From positions 1,612,001-1,676,000 of the forward strand of contig NZ_JACHJR010000001.1 of NCBI RefSeq assembly GCF_014203705.1: a DNA stretch of 64,000 nucleotides, given 5' to 3'. Shown in pieces: positions 26,654-34,695 of the stretch. A program made the translations under genes and the position numbers. The notes below the pieces were generated by a model. That model was not told where the DNA came from and made no database searches. It was given only the letters and a program-made list of their open reading frames with translations. The DNA comes from Kitasatospora gansuensis. Its GTDB lineage: Bacteria; Actinomycetota; Actinomycetes; Streptomycetales; Streptomycetaceae. Each line of letters begins with the position of its first letter. Position 1 is the first letter of the stretch.

Positions 26654-27679
26654 TCAGGTGCGGGCGGGGGGAGCCGGCGCGGTGCTCGAACGGAGGGAGA
26701 TGGGCGGGGCGAGCAGAAGGTGTCGCGGCGGGGACTGCGGGGCCGCGATCCGTTCGATGAGGAGCTCGACCGCTCGGGTGGCCATCTCGGCGGCCGGAAC
26801 ATCGGCCGAGGTGAGCGCGGGCCGGAACTCCTCGGCCCAGCGGCGCGCGGCGACGCCGGCGACCGAGAAGTCCGCCGGTACGGATCGCCCGGCTTCGACC
26901 AGGGCATGCTGGATGCCGGGGAGCGCGGCCTCGTTCAGGGTCGCGATCGCGGTGACCTCCGGGTGCTCCGCCAGCAGCCGCTCGACCGTGGCCTGTCCGG
27001 CGCCCGCGTCGTCGGCACACGCCAGCTCGATGCCCGCGATGCCCCGCTCGGCCACGCTGTCGACGAAGCCCTGCCGCCCCCGGAGGCCGGGGCCGTAACC
27101 GGCCGCGATCAGCTCGGCGGAGCGGTTGATCAGGGCGATCTGACGGTGTCCCAGGTCGGCGAGGTGATGCACGCACCGAGCGATGAGCGCCGCATAGTCG
27201 ACGTCCACCCAGCACATCGCCTCGGGATTGGCCGTGCGGCCGATCCCGACGAAAGGCACGTTGGTACGGCCGAGCCGGTCGACCCTGAGGTCATGGAGAC
27301 GGATCTCCATGAGGATCAGCCCGTCGACGCGCCGGCCGCTGACCAGGCGCTCGAACGACCGCTCGTGGTTGCCGCCCGAGGAGGACAGCAGGACGTCCAG
27401 ATCCGCCTGGGCGGCGGCTTCGACCACGCCGGCCACGAACTCCAGCTGGATGTGGGTGAGCGACGCGCCGGCTGGGGGGATCACCAGGCCGAGGGTGCGG
27501 GTGCGCCCCTCCTTCAGGGCCCGGGCTGCCGCGTTGGGGCGGTAGTCGGAGTCCTTGATGACCTTCTCGATGCGTTGCCTGGTCTCGTCCGAGACCGGCC
27601 GCTTACCGCTCAGCGCATACGAAACCGTGCTCCGTGACACGCCGGACAGCCGGGCGATCTCCCCGATGTTCATCGCCAT
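26654..27679 (-). CDS. LacI-family transcriptional repressor of the sugar locus
   Basis: Repressor of 341 aa. The N-terminal HTH (MNIGEIARLSGVSRSTVSYA) and hinge helix (NAAARALKEGRTRTLGLVIP) are intact. The ligand-binding domain follows with the usual EFVAGVVEAAAQAD and DGLILMEIRLHD blocks. Start ATG 27679 or 27673. It lies upstream of the ABC operon in the same direction, and operator-like sequences occur in its own promoter region (27732) and near its end. Inferred role: repress the ABC operon, the secreted glycosidase and itself until a sugar is bound. Confidence 0.9.
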   Translation of the reverse strand: MAMNIGEIARLSGVSRSTVSYALSGKRPVSDETRQRIEKVIKDSDYRPNAAARALKEGRTRTLGLVIPPAGASLTHIQLEFVAGVVEAAAQADLDVLLSSSGGNHERSFERLVSGRRVDGLILMEIRLHDLRVDRLGRTNVPFVGIGRTANPEAMCWVDVDYAALIARCVHHLADLGHRQIALINRSAELIAAGYGPGLRGRQGFVDSVAERGIAGIELACADDAGAGQATVERLLAEHPEVTAIATLNEAALPGIQHALVEAGRSVPADFSVAGVAARRWAEEFRPALTSADVPAAEMATRAVELLIERIAAPQSPPRHLLLAPPISLRSSTAPAPPART

Positions 27680-27731
27680 CGCCTCTCCCCTCGTCGAGTG
27701 TCGAGCCCGCGCGAGGGTGCAGCAAAGGACA

Positions 27732-27750
27732 TCGAACCGATTCCGGATCG
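27732..27750. promoter_or_regulatory. Operator-like site upstream of the intact LacI gene
   Basis: TCGAACCGATTC followed by a degenerate right half (CGGATCG), 53 bases ahead of the LacI start. This suggests weak autoregulation. Confidence 0.5.
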
Positions 27751-27871
27751 TAACCCCCCACGCAGCTCCCGGTCAACGCGGGCGCCCGCCGGTGGGCGGA
27801 GCGGGATACGGCGGCCACGGGCCAGGCCCAACTTGCGTGGAATCGAATACCCCGAGCCCTTGCACAAGGTG

Positions 27872-27930
27872 TTGACGCCCTCAGGAGGCGCCTCTATGTT
27901 TCGTCGAACCGATTCCGCGAATCGGTTCGA
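27872..27930 (+). promoter_or_regulatory. Orphan promoter with perfect LacI operator, cut from its gene
   Basis: A -35 TTGACG (27872-27877), 17-base spacer and -10 TATGTT (27895-27900) are followed after three bases by the only perfect copy of the 27-bp operator (27904-27930; halves TCGAACCGATTC and GAATCGGTTCGA around CGC). About 50 bases further the sequence turns into an IS630 transposase missing its N-terminus. No sugar gene follows, so this promoter has lost its gene. It would now read into the transposase relic. Confidence 0.75.
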
Positions 27931-27984
27931 CTCCTTCGGGAAGCCGTCGCCGGCCTCCCGCGTCACGAGTGGCGACCATGTCAC

Positions 27985-28787
27985 TTCCCACCGCTCGTCC
28001 ATGGCTGGGAGGACCAGCGTTGGACGCTCGCTAGGGTGAAGACGCTGATCGGCCGGCTGTTCCACGTCGGCTACACGGTCGAGGGGACCTGGGCATTGCT
28101 CAAGCGCCCCGGCTGGTCGTGGCAGCAGCCGACCCGCAGGGCTGTCGAACGGGACGACCAGGCGGTCGAGTTGTGGAAGAAGGAGGTCTGGCCCCGGGTA
28201 AAAGCGCGGCGGCGGCTCGGGGAGCCGGGCTGGTCTTCGAGGACGAAGCCGGGCAGACCATGAGACCGCCGCGTGTCAGGACCTGGGGTCGCGTGGGGTG
28301 CACGCCGGTGGTCCGCGTCCGCGGCCGGGGCTCCGGGCGGGTCTCGATAGCCGGGATGGCCTGCTACAAGGCAGGCCAGCGCTCGCGCATGATCTACGGC
28401 TTCCGCGTCCATCGCGGTCGCACGGGCGAGCGCAAGGCGTTCACGTGGCAGGACTACCGCGACCTGGTCCTGCGGGCCCGCATCCAGCTCGGCGGGCCGA
28501 TCGTGCTGCTCTGGGACAACCTCTCGACGCACCTGATGCCGCCGATGAGGGAGTTCATCGCCGCGAACCAGGACTGGCTGACCGTCTTCCAGCTGCCCTC
28601 CTATGCACCCGACCTCAACCCGCAGGAAGGCATCTGGGCCCTGGTCAAACGTGGAATCGGCAACCTCGCGGCAGCCAACGTCGATCACCTGGCCAAGGCT
28701 GTCCGGACCCGCCTCAAGAAGATTCAGTACCGCCCGCACCTGATCGACGGCTGCCTCGCCCAGGTCGGCCTGATCATGAACAGCTGA
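27985..28787 (+). pseudogene. IS630-family transposase, N-terminally truncated and frameshifted
   Basis: The first recognisable part is a winged-helix region read in one frame (GWEDQRWTLARVKTLIGRLF, then VGYTVEGTWALLKRPGWSWQ, up to WKKEVWPRV near 28200). The DDE domain follows in another frame (GAGLVFEDEAGQTMRPPRV, VLLWDNLSTHLM, and QLPSYAPDLNPQEGIWALVK with the third catalytic residue). IS630 transposases are often split into two frames joined by slippage, so the frame change alone may be natural. The first hundred or so residues with the DNA-binding helix-turn-helix are absent, so the copy is defective. Confidence 0.82.
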
Positions 28788-28831
28788 CCCCAGACGACAC
28801 CGACATCACGAATTCAAGTTCAGTAAGCCGA

Positions 28832-28873
28832 TCTGGACAAAGTGGAACAATGTAACGAGTGAGCCTCCGTCAG
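28832..28873 (+). repeat. Diverged repeat copy A
   Basis: The last 31 bases (beginning TGGAACAATGTAA, ending GTGAGCCTCCGTCAG) match 24 of 31 bases of copy B at 32513-32553 in the same orientation. The two copies bracket 3.7 kb containing prfC. They could be old ends of a mobile element or a recombined target. Confidence 0.5.
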
Positions 28874-29110
28874 GGGCCGGGCCACCTGGGAGCCCACCGA
28901 TCAGGCCGAGCCCGTACCGGCCCCACCGGCTGTGACGGGGACCTGTGGCTGCGGGACCGGGGCACTGGCACCTGGACCATGCCCGAGTTCAACCCGAATG
29001 AGTTCCCGGCCCGCTGTGGCGAGGTTCTGACGTGGAACCAGCTTGCCTGCGAATACGGCCCGCTGACCGCACTGGCCGACGACCGCCGCATCGGCGGCGG
29101 CCGGCGCTGA
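28859..29110 (+). CDS. Small hypothetical protein, possibly a fragment
   Basis: Open frame of 83 aa starting GTG 28859 inside the repeat. The second half looks coding: DLWLRDRGTGTWTMPEFNPN, then EVLTWNQLACEYGPLTALAD, which is well-formed and recalls small streptomycete proteins of unknown role. The first 25 residues are Arg/Gly-rich and may be spurious, so the true gene may have lost its start. No partner or motif identifies a function. Confidence 0.4.
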   Translation: MSLRQGPGHLGAHRSGRARTGPTGCDGDLWLRDRGTGTWTMPEFNPNEFPARCGEVLTWNQLACEYGPLTALADDRRIGGGRR

Positions 29111-29159
29111 CCGCGCAGCCCTCTGGGATGACCGCGCCCCTGCAGCGCCCGTTGCGGGT

Positions 29160-29430
29160 AGCTGGGAGCTCCGGCTCACCGCTGAGCTTGACGATGGCGG
29201 CGGGCAGGTAAGTGTGGTGGTGTGCGAGGGCATCGAGCAGCGCGGTGCGGGCCTGGCGCCACCCGACGTCCTTGGTGCGGCCGACGTCGGCGGGCCCAGC
29301 CGGGTAGCGGTCGGCCTTCGGTTGCCGTGGTGAGCGCGCGGCCCAGCTCGCCGATCGACTGCTGCCAGTCGGCCAACTGCCCGAGCAGGCCGCGCAGCAG
29401 CTCGTCGACGGCGGCCGCCGGGCCGAGAGG
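29160..29430 (-). pseudogene. Decayed hypothetical gene downstream of prfC
   Basis: Two neighbouring minus-strand frames together read like one protein: ELLRGLLGQLADWQQSIGEL and GRALTTATEGRPLP in one, then DVGRTKDVGWRQARTALLDA and HHHTYLPAAIVKLSG in the next, with a frame change near 29310. The start and end are unclear. The family is unknown to me. Confidence 0.35.
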
Positions 29431-29437
29431 TCGGCGA

Positions 29438-31051
29438 TCAGTCCGCCGTGGCGATCAGCGGCTGGAGCAGGACGTCGGGTTGGGCGCGCTGGAAGGCGTT
29501 CAGCTGCCACTTGTCGGCGAACAAGGCCAGCAGCACGTCATCCGAGCGGCGGGTGAGCACCTCGCCGTTGATCAGGCGGGATTTGCCCAGGACGGCAGCG
29601 CCGTTGGCGTCAGTGATCCGGGCCAAGCGGTAGGAAAGCTGGTCGAGAGCGATGGGGGAAGAGAACTCGTGCTCCATCCGGTGCAGGATCACATCGAACT
29701 GCATCGGGCCGACCGCCGCCATGACCGGCGCCTGGTCGCCACGCCGGTCGGAGACCAGCACCTGGATCACGCCTTCCTCGTCGAGTTGGGCGATGCCCTT
29801 GCGGAACTGCTTGGACCGGCTGATGTCCTTGGGCCGTGCCACCGCGAAGTACTCGGGGGCGAAGGCGGGCAGCGCGGGATACTCGGCTTTCTTGCCGGTG
29901 AAGAGGGTGTCGCCGACCCGCAGCGCGCTCGCGTTGATCAGGCCGACCACATCGCCGGGGTACGCGGTGTCGACCACGGTGCGCTCGGCTCCGAAGACGG
30001 TGTGCGCGTACTTGGTGGCGAACGAGCGGCCGCTGGCCGCCCGGGTGACGTGCATGCCGCGCTCGAAGACGCCGGAGCAGACCCGGACGAAGGCGATCCG
30101 GTCGCGATGGGCCGGGTCCATGTTCGCCTGGATCTTGAACACCAGGCCGGAGAACTCCTCGCCGACCTCGCGGCTGCCGCCCTTGGCCAGCGGGCGGGGC
30201 CCGGGAGCCGGAGCGAGGTCGACCACGGCGTCCAGCAGGAGCTTCACACCGATGTTGGTCAGCGCGGAGCCGAAGAAGACCGGGCTGACCTTGCCGGCCT
30301 CGAAGGCCTCCTGGTCGTAGCCGGGGCCGGACGAGAGCACCAGCTCCAGCTCCTCCAGCGCGGTCGTCCAGGCTTCGCCCTCCTGCTCGGCGGCCTTCTC
30401 GGAGGTGAGCTGCTCCTCGAGGGCGGCGTGCGTGCCGGCCGGCACCTTGGTGAAGCGCAGCATCTGCTCGGTGTTCCCCGCTTCGACCAGGCCGCGCAGG
30501 TTGCCCGCGCTGCCCACCGGCCAGACGACCGGGACGGGGGTGATCCCGAGGTGCGTCTCGATGTCCTCGAGCAGGGTGAGTGCGTCCTGGCCGCGCCGGT
30601 CCCACTTGTTGATGAAGGTGATCACGGGGACGCCGCGATGGCGGCAGACCGCGAAAAGCTTCCGGGTCTGCTCCTCCAGGCCCTTGGCCGCGTCGACCAG
30701 CATGATCGCGCAGTCGACGGCGGCCAGCACCCGGTAGGTGTCCTCGGAGAAGTCGGCGTGGCCGGGGGTGTCGACCAGGTTCATCACGTGGCCGCGATAG
30801 CCGAACTGCAATGCGGCCGAGGTCACCGAGATACCGCGCTCGCGTTCCAGTTCCATCCAGTCGCTGGTCACACCGCGTCGGTCACCCTTGGCGTGCACCG
30901 CACCGGCAGAAGTGATCGCCCGCGCGTGCAGCGCCAGTGCCTCGGTGAGCGTGGACTTGCCCGCGTCCGGATGGCTGATCACAGCGAAGGTCCGTCGGCG
31001 ACCGGCCTCATGAAGGACCTGCGGGACGGGGATTGACTGTACGGTGCTCAC
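29438..31051 (-). CDS. prfC: Peptide chain release factor 3 (RF3)
   Basis: Translational GTPase of 537 aa that recycles RF1/RF2 from the ribosome after termination. G1 is SHPDAGKST (residues 26-34), G3 DTPGHADF and G4 INKWDRRG (Trp instead of the more usual Leu/Met). The RF3 hallmark VTSDWMELERERGISVTSAA distinguishes it from elongation factor G and from TetM-type ribosome-protection proteins. Domain II/III follow, ending near FADKWQLNAFQRAQPDVLLQ. Length matches RF3 (530-540). It sits in an accessory segment between repeats, which is an odd place for a translation factor and suggests a recent or extra copy. Confidence 0.93.
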   Translation of the reverse strand: MSTVQSIPVPQVLHEAGRRRTFAVISHPDAGKSTLTEALALHARAITSAGAVHAKGDRRGVTSDWMELERERGISVTSAALQFGYRGHVMNLVDTPGHADFSEDTYRVLAAVDCAIMLVDAAKGLEEQTRKLFAVCRHRGVPVITFINKWDRRGQDALTLLEDIETHLGITPVPVVWPVGSAGNLRGLVEAGNTEQMLRFTKVPAGTHAALEEQLTSEKAAEQEGEAWTTALEELELVLSSGPGYDQEAFEAGKVSPVFFGSALTNIGVKLLLDAVVDLAPAPGPRPLAKGGSREVGEEFSGLVFKIQANMDPAHRDRIAFVRVCSGVFERGMHVTRAASGRSFATKYAHTVFGAERTVVDTAYPGDVVGLINASALRVGDTLFTGKKAEYPALPAFAPEYFAVARPKDISRSKQFRKGIAQLDEEGVIQVLVSDRRGDQAPVMAAVGPMQFDVILHRMEHEFSSPIALDQLSYRLARITDANGAAVLGKSRLINGEVLTRRSDDVLLALFADKWQLNAFQRAQPDVLLQPLIATAD

Positions 31052-31247
31052 GTGTTTCCTCGGGTACGCCTCGGCAGCAGGCCGGGTGACGCGTCTCCGT
31101 ACCTGGTGAGCCGGGATCAGGTCCGCAGGCCCAGGAAGCGATAATAGGCTGTCGGGCGGCGTAGCCCTGAAATTCCCGGTCGCGTAGCACGTCGACCCAG
31201 ATGACGTTGGACCGGTCGTCGGCGTCCAGCGTCTCCATCACCGCCAT
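31008..31247 (-). CDS. Small hypothetical ORF upstream of and overlapping prfC
   Basis: ORF of 79 aa with a strong ribosome site (GAGGAGA) before its ATG at 31247 and a good N-terminal half (METLDADDRSNVIWVDVLRD, then REFQGYAARQPIIASWACGP). The C-terminal third is Arg/Pro-rich and overlaps the prfC start by 44 bases, so the true end may have been lost. It could be a leader or a short regulatory protein for prfC. Nothing else identifies it. Confidence 0.4.
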   Translation of the reverse strand: MAVMETLDADDRSNVIWVDVLRDREFQGYAARQPIIASWACGPDPGSPGTETRHPACCRGVPEETREHRTVNPRPAGPS

Positions 31248-31328
31248 GACTCTCCTCGACTCGCTCCCCGCAGCCACCTTCTGCTTCGGGGACCTTGACA
31301 TCGCAGGACTGCGCACGCAGCAAACGCG

Positions 31329-31925
31329 ATGGCCCGGACCAACATCGCCGCCACCAGGGCCGTCCTGCCCCACGTGCACGCCGAGGGGATCGACTGGCCT
31401 GCCGTACGCCTCGCCCTCACCGCCCCTACTCGCCGGCTTGCGGATGGCCAAACTCTGGGCGACATCTTCGGAGAAGGCTGGGAGCCGATCCGCGCACCCA
31501 TCGACCGTCAGATCGACCTGTGGCAACAGGTAGACGAGGACCTCGGCCCGGAGGTCACCGTGCGCCTGCTCTCCATGCACGGCTCTCGCACGGAGTCGGT
31601 CGGCGAGTGGTGGGGATCCGGCTGGTTCGAGACCATAACCCGCCGCGCCGTCGCCCACGCTGCGGACGACGGCCCCCTCCCCGCCTCCGTCCCGGAGGTC
31701 TTCACAGACGCGGGGCACTTCACCGACGCCGCCGCCGGCCACCCCGACATGTTGGACGACGACACCTTCGCCTGGCTGACACAGGCCGTCTTCCAGGAGC
31801 GACTCCTCCTGCTCGACGTACACCTGCCCCGCACCACTGCACTCGCCCTTCCCGACTGGGCGGCACAGAGCCTTCTGCCCCTGATCGAACCGGACGCCGA
31901 GCCCACATCCACCGAGACACCATAA
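31329..31925 (+). CDS. Hypothetical protein, 198 aa
   Basis: Soluble protein of unknown family. Composition is normal for a globular alpha-helical protein, with many Leu, Asp and Trp residues (ESVGEWWGSGWFETITRR and WLTQAVFQERLLLLDVHLPR). There is no signal peptide, membrane segment or recognised motif. It is divergent from prfC and its small upstream ORF. The Glu/Thr-rich end (PTSTETP) suggests a flexible tail. Confidence 0.55.
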   Translation: MARTNIAATRAVLPHVHAEGIDWPAVRLALTAPTRRLADGQTLGDIFGEGWEPIRAPIDRQIDLWQQVDEDLGPEVTVRLLSMHGSRTESVGEWWGSGWFETITRRAVAHAADDGPLPASVPEVFTDAGHFTDAAAGHPDMLDDDTFAWLTQAVFQERLLLLDVHLPRTTALALPDWAAQSLLPLIEPDAEPTSTETP

Positions 31926-32064
31926 GCAGCGCAGATGCCCGCGGGCTCGGGCGCCGAGAGCCGGGTTGCGAAGCACCACCCGAATCGTGGGCCGAAGCGT
32001 CGCACAGACACTCCCCAGTGAGGGAGACTGGTCCCGGACCTGCCCGCACCAGAGCTCCGGAGGC

Positions 32065-32349
32065 ATGGTGAGCGCCGCACCCTTGCACGGCCACCACCAC
32101 GACGCCCAGCCGATCCCCCGCACCCAGGACGGCGTCGCCGTCGCGCTGCCCCCGGCGCAGCGGATGGAGTTCTACCGGGAGATGGGCGAGGCCACCGACG
32201 AGGAGATCGGCGGTGTCCTGCGCCGCTGGTGGCTACGCGCCGAGCTCTACCGGGACCCAGAGGGCGACCGCATCCACGCCGCCCTCCAAGCCGGCACCGC
32301 ACCTGGCACCCCGGCGTCCGAGGTCCTGCGCCGGCGGGGAGACCGGTGA
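32065..32349 (+). CDS. Small hypothetical protein, perhaps DUF6247-like
   Basis: 94-aa protein starting ATG 32065 (GTG 32068 is an alternative; CCGGAGG lies directly upstream). The first part is His/Pro-rich; the helical part carries LPPAQRMEFYREMGEATDEE and VLRRWWLRAELYRDPEGDRI, a layout I recall from the small DUF6247 proteins that pair with toxin-like partners. This is uncertain. It overlaps the next ORF by four bases (GTGA). Confidence 0.5.
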   Translation: MVSAAPLHGHHHDAQPIPRTQDGVAVALPPAQRMEFYREMGEATDEEIGGVLRRWWLRAELYRDPEGDRIHAALQAGTAPGTPASEVLRRRGDR

Positions 32350-32594
32350 GCGACTCCGGATACGACGAGGACGACCCGAACACGACCACCAGCACGTCCT
32401 TCGCCCGCGCCGTCGGCACGTCGTTGCAGGTAGTGACTGCGGACGGCTCGCGATCCCTGGGACCACTTTGGGGCCACGCCGATGAGCGCGGAATCCGCAC
32501 GGCTGAGCTGACCTCGGCAAACTGGGACGATCTAGCAGGTGAGCCTACGTCAGTCACAGGAGAAGCGAGACAGTATGAGATAACGCCAACTTAA
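32346..32594 (+). CDS. Small hypothetical protein coupled to the preceding ORF
   Basis: GTG start at 32346 overlaps the previous stop (GTGA), indicating coupled translation. The 82-aa product is acidic and Thr/Ser-rich (DDPNTTTSTSFARAVGTSLQ, then TAELTSANWDDLAGEP). Its last 15 or so residues lie within and after repeat copy B, so the original end may have been replaced. Function unknown; together with its partner it could be a small two-component module such as toxin-antitoxin, but no toxin fold is visible. Confidence 0.45.
   Translation: MSDSGYDEDDPNTTTSTSFARAVGTSLQVVTADGSRSLGPLWGHADERGIRTAELTSANWDDLAGEPTSVTGEARQYEITPT
32513..32553 (+). repeat. Diverged repeat copy B
   Basis: Direct repeat of 28832-28873 (24 of 31 matches in the last part, ending GTGAGCCTACGTCAG). 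See copy A. Confidence 0.5.
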
Positions 32595-32824
32595 TTGCCA
32601 GAATGGATAGTTGACGCTGAAATGGCCTGCTCCGCCTCAACGGCAAGCGACTGCTCGTCTTCGTCGTCGTGTTCGGCGTTCTCGTAGTGGAGGAGCCGGC
32701 ACCCATACCGGTGCTGAGGCCCAAGAGGTCGCGGGCGGGGACGGTTGGGGCGAGCGGTGTCCGCATCGAAGCCGTCTTCCCCAGCTTCGTCCGGGTACTC
32801 GGCGAGCAACTCCTAGGCCGTGTT

Positions 32825-33157
32825 TTAGAAGGCGTCGAAGGTGCCTCTGGTTGGCCGTCCGGGGAAGCTTCGGGCGGCCAGCCAGAGGATGAGGTCGCGC
32901 GCGATCGTGTGGATGCTGGTCTCGGTGACCACGTCGTGTTCGCGACGGCTCGCGTCACGGCGGACGATCTCGTATCCGCCCTTGTCGAGGACAGCGACCG
33001 AGAGGTACCAGATCGGGTCGTCCTCGTCGGGCTGGATGACGACGAACGTGTTGTCGGTGTCGTTGAGATCGTCGACCAGCATGAAGATGGCGTCTTCGGA
33101 CGGGTCGTCGATGTGGTCGCCGTTCTCGCTGTCGGCGCAGTAGTAGTCAGCGGCCAC
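32825..33157 (-). CDS. Acidic passenger protein inside the IS5-family element
   Basis: Protein of 110 aa, very acidic at the N-terminus (residues 1-60 with about 20 Asp/Glu, for example DSENGDHIDDPSEDAIFMLV), then FVVIQPDEDDPIWYLSVAVL and a basic, hydrophobic end. There is no signal peptide. Such Asp-rich proteins recall immunity or antitoxin-like proteins, but no family is recognised. The start is GTG with GGGGAGA upstream. Its stop codon falls in the left inverted repeat of the IS, so gene and element end are fused. Confidence 0.65.
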   Translation of the reverse strand: MAADYYCADSENGDHIDDPSEDAIFMLVDDLNDTDNTFVVIQPDEDDPIWYLSVAVLDKGGYEIVRRDASRREHDVVTETSIHTIARDLILWLAARSFPGRPTRGTFDAF

Positions 33158-33230
33158 CGGTCTCTCCCCTGTGCGACACCCCGCTCCGGGCTCGCGGCCA
33201 GCATGGCACGCGAGCCCGACACATCGGTTC

Positions 33231-34100
33231 TCACAGCCACTGGTTGATCGCGGCGACGAGGACGGCCGCCTCGAAGCGGACGGCGAGTTTGTCGAACCGG
33301 GTGGCCACCGCCCGGTGCTGCTTCAACCGGTTGATGCCGCACTCGACGGCATGGCGGCCCTTGTAGTCCTCTCGGTCGAAGTGGGGCGGACGTCCCCCGC
33401 TCGCGCCGCGCCGCTTGCGGTTACGGATCTGGTCGGCCGGCTCCGGGATGGTGCACAGGATGCCGCGTCTGCGCAGGTAGGCGCGATTGGCCTTGGACGA
33501 GTACGCCTTGTCGCCGCGCACTCGAAGCGGCAGGGTGCGGGGGCGGCCGGGCCCGGTCCGGGGCACGCGTATCGCGTCGAGCACCGCTTCGAACTGCGGT
33601 GAGTCCCCGCGCTGGCCGGCCGTGACGAGGAGGGACAGCGGCTTCTGCCGTTGCTCGCAGGCCAGGTGAATCTTGGTCGTGAAACCGCCTCGCGACCGGC
33701 CCAGTCCGTGGTCCGCGGGCTCCTTGCCCACGCCGCCTGGCGGCTCCTTCTGCGCGGCCCCGTCCCGCCGGGCGCCAGCGGCGTGTTGGTGGGCTCGGCA
33801 GATCGTGGAGTCGACGTTCACTTCCCAGACGATCAGCCCCGCCGCATCGGCCCGCGTCTGCAGGCCAGCCAGGATCTGCTGCCAGATGCCCTGACGCTGC
33901 CAGCGGCGGAACAGGCCATAGATCGTCTGCCAGGGTCCGTACTCCGGCGGAACGTCCCGCCACGGAGCTCCCGTCCGCACCCGCCACCGAATCCCGTTGA
34001 CCAGCCTGCGGCGCGACCTCGCCGGACGACCCACCCCGGCCATCGGCAGCAACGGCTCCAGCACAGCCCACTGATCATCCGACAGATCCCCACGCCCCAT
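33231..34100 (-). CDS. IS5-family transposase (intact)
   Basis: DDE transposase of 289 aa. The N-terminal DUF4096-type region is present ([20 protein letters not shown], then [20 protein letters not shown]). Catalytic residues fall in [16 protein letters not shown] (first Asp), [20 protein letters not shown] (second Asp) and [20 protein letters not shown] (Glu). Length and order are complete and there are no stops, so the element may still move. ATG 34100 lies 45 bases inside the right inverted repeat. Confidence 0.92.
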   Translation of the reverse strand: MGRGDLSDDQWAVLEPLLPMAGVGRPARSRRRLVNGIRWRVRTGAPWRDVPPEYGPWQTIYGLFRRWQRQGIWQQILAGLQTRADAAGLIVWEVNVDSTICRAHQHAAGARRDGAAQKEPPGGVGKEPADHGLGRSRGGFTTKIHLACEQRQKPLSLLVTAGQRGDSPQFEAVLDAIRVPRTGPGRPRTLPLRVRGDKAYSSKANRAYLRRRGILCTIPEPADQIRNRKRRGASGGRPPHFDREDYKGRHAVECGINRLKQHRAVATRFDKLAVRFEAAVLVAAINQWL

Positions 34101-34144
34101 CCACAGAGCCTGGCATCACGCCGGACGACCTTCCAAAACAGCCC

Positions 34145-34695
34145 CTAGCCGAGCGCTGCCAGGGTGAGGCGGGCGCCGGTGATGCCGCCGAGGACGACCG
34201 TCTGGACGGTGGGTTCGGTGTGGACTGCCAGCCAGGGGTTCTCGTCGGTGCCGGGGTGGAGGACGAACTCGGGGAAGTCACTGTCGGTGGGCGCGGTGAC
34301 GGGGTCGGCGTCGAAGACCAGGACGTCATCGCGCTCCGACCAGTCCTGGAGTCGCGGGTTGGCCTGGGGGTAGGCGAAGGCGTTGGGCTCCGCCGAGGGG
34401 ACCGGCTGCGGGGGGTCGTGGACCCAGCTCGCCGCCGTCGTTCCCTCGGGCTGCTCCGGGGTGAGCTGTCCGTGCCCGGCCGGGTCGGCGCCGGGGGCGA
34501 GGAAGAGGGTGAGCACCCGGGGCAGTTCGGCCGGATCGCCCAGGCGGGGCGGCCGGACAGTTCCTCGACGTCACGCCACTGCCAGGGCGCGCAGTTGTCG
34601 TACCAGCCGACGGTCTGCAGCACCGGGACCGCTCGGTGGTCGAAGGGATGGCCGGCGGGCCGGCGGCGCACCCGCACCTCCTGAGGGAAGGTCAG
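34145..34695 (-). pseudogene. CocE/NonD-family hydrolase, frameshifted 3' fragment
   Basis: Two frames contain parts of a CocE/NonD (Xaa-Pro peptidase/esterase S15) hydrolase. One frame has GHPFDHRAVPVLQTVGWYDN and APWQWRDVEELSGRPAW, the core region just before the catalytic His. The other continues with FLAPGADPAGHGQLTPEQ and the C-terminal beta-sandwich (FVLHPGTDENPWLAV, then VVLGGITGARLTLAALG). A deletion near 34510-34540 removed the intervening sequence. The N-terminal half with the nucleophile Ser is missing. The IS5 element abuts the stop. Confidence 0.65.

Larger units (their letters stand above)
32813..34148 (-). mobile_element. IS5-family element with CTAG duplication and a passenger gene
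   Basis: The left end reads CTAGGCCGTGTTTTAGAAGG and the right end, reverse-complemented, CTAGGGGCTGTTTTGGAAGG (16 of 20 identical). Both start with CTAG (32813-32816 and 34145-34148), which fits a four-base target duplication. The 1.33-kb interior holds an intact IS5-type transposase and, unusually, a second gene on the same strand downstream of it. The right CTAG supplies the TAG stop of a CocE hydrolase fragment. Confidence 0.72.

Noticed and set aside
29222..31036. Long plus-strand open frame antisense to prfC
   Set aside because: Its translation is low-complexity Gly/Asp/Val/Leu-rich with no family motifs, the expected mirror of a GC-rich gene; the minus strand encodes a clear RF3.
29438..31051. 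Tetracycline-resistance (TetM/OtrA-like) ribosome-protection protein
   Set aside because: The VTSDWMELERERGISVTSAA block and length are those of RF3, not of TetM-type proteins.
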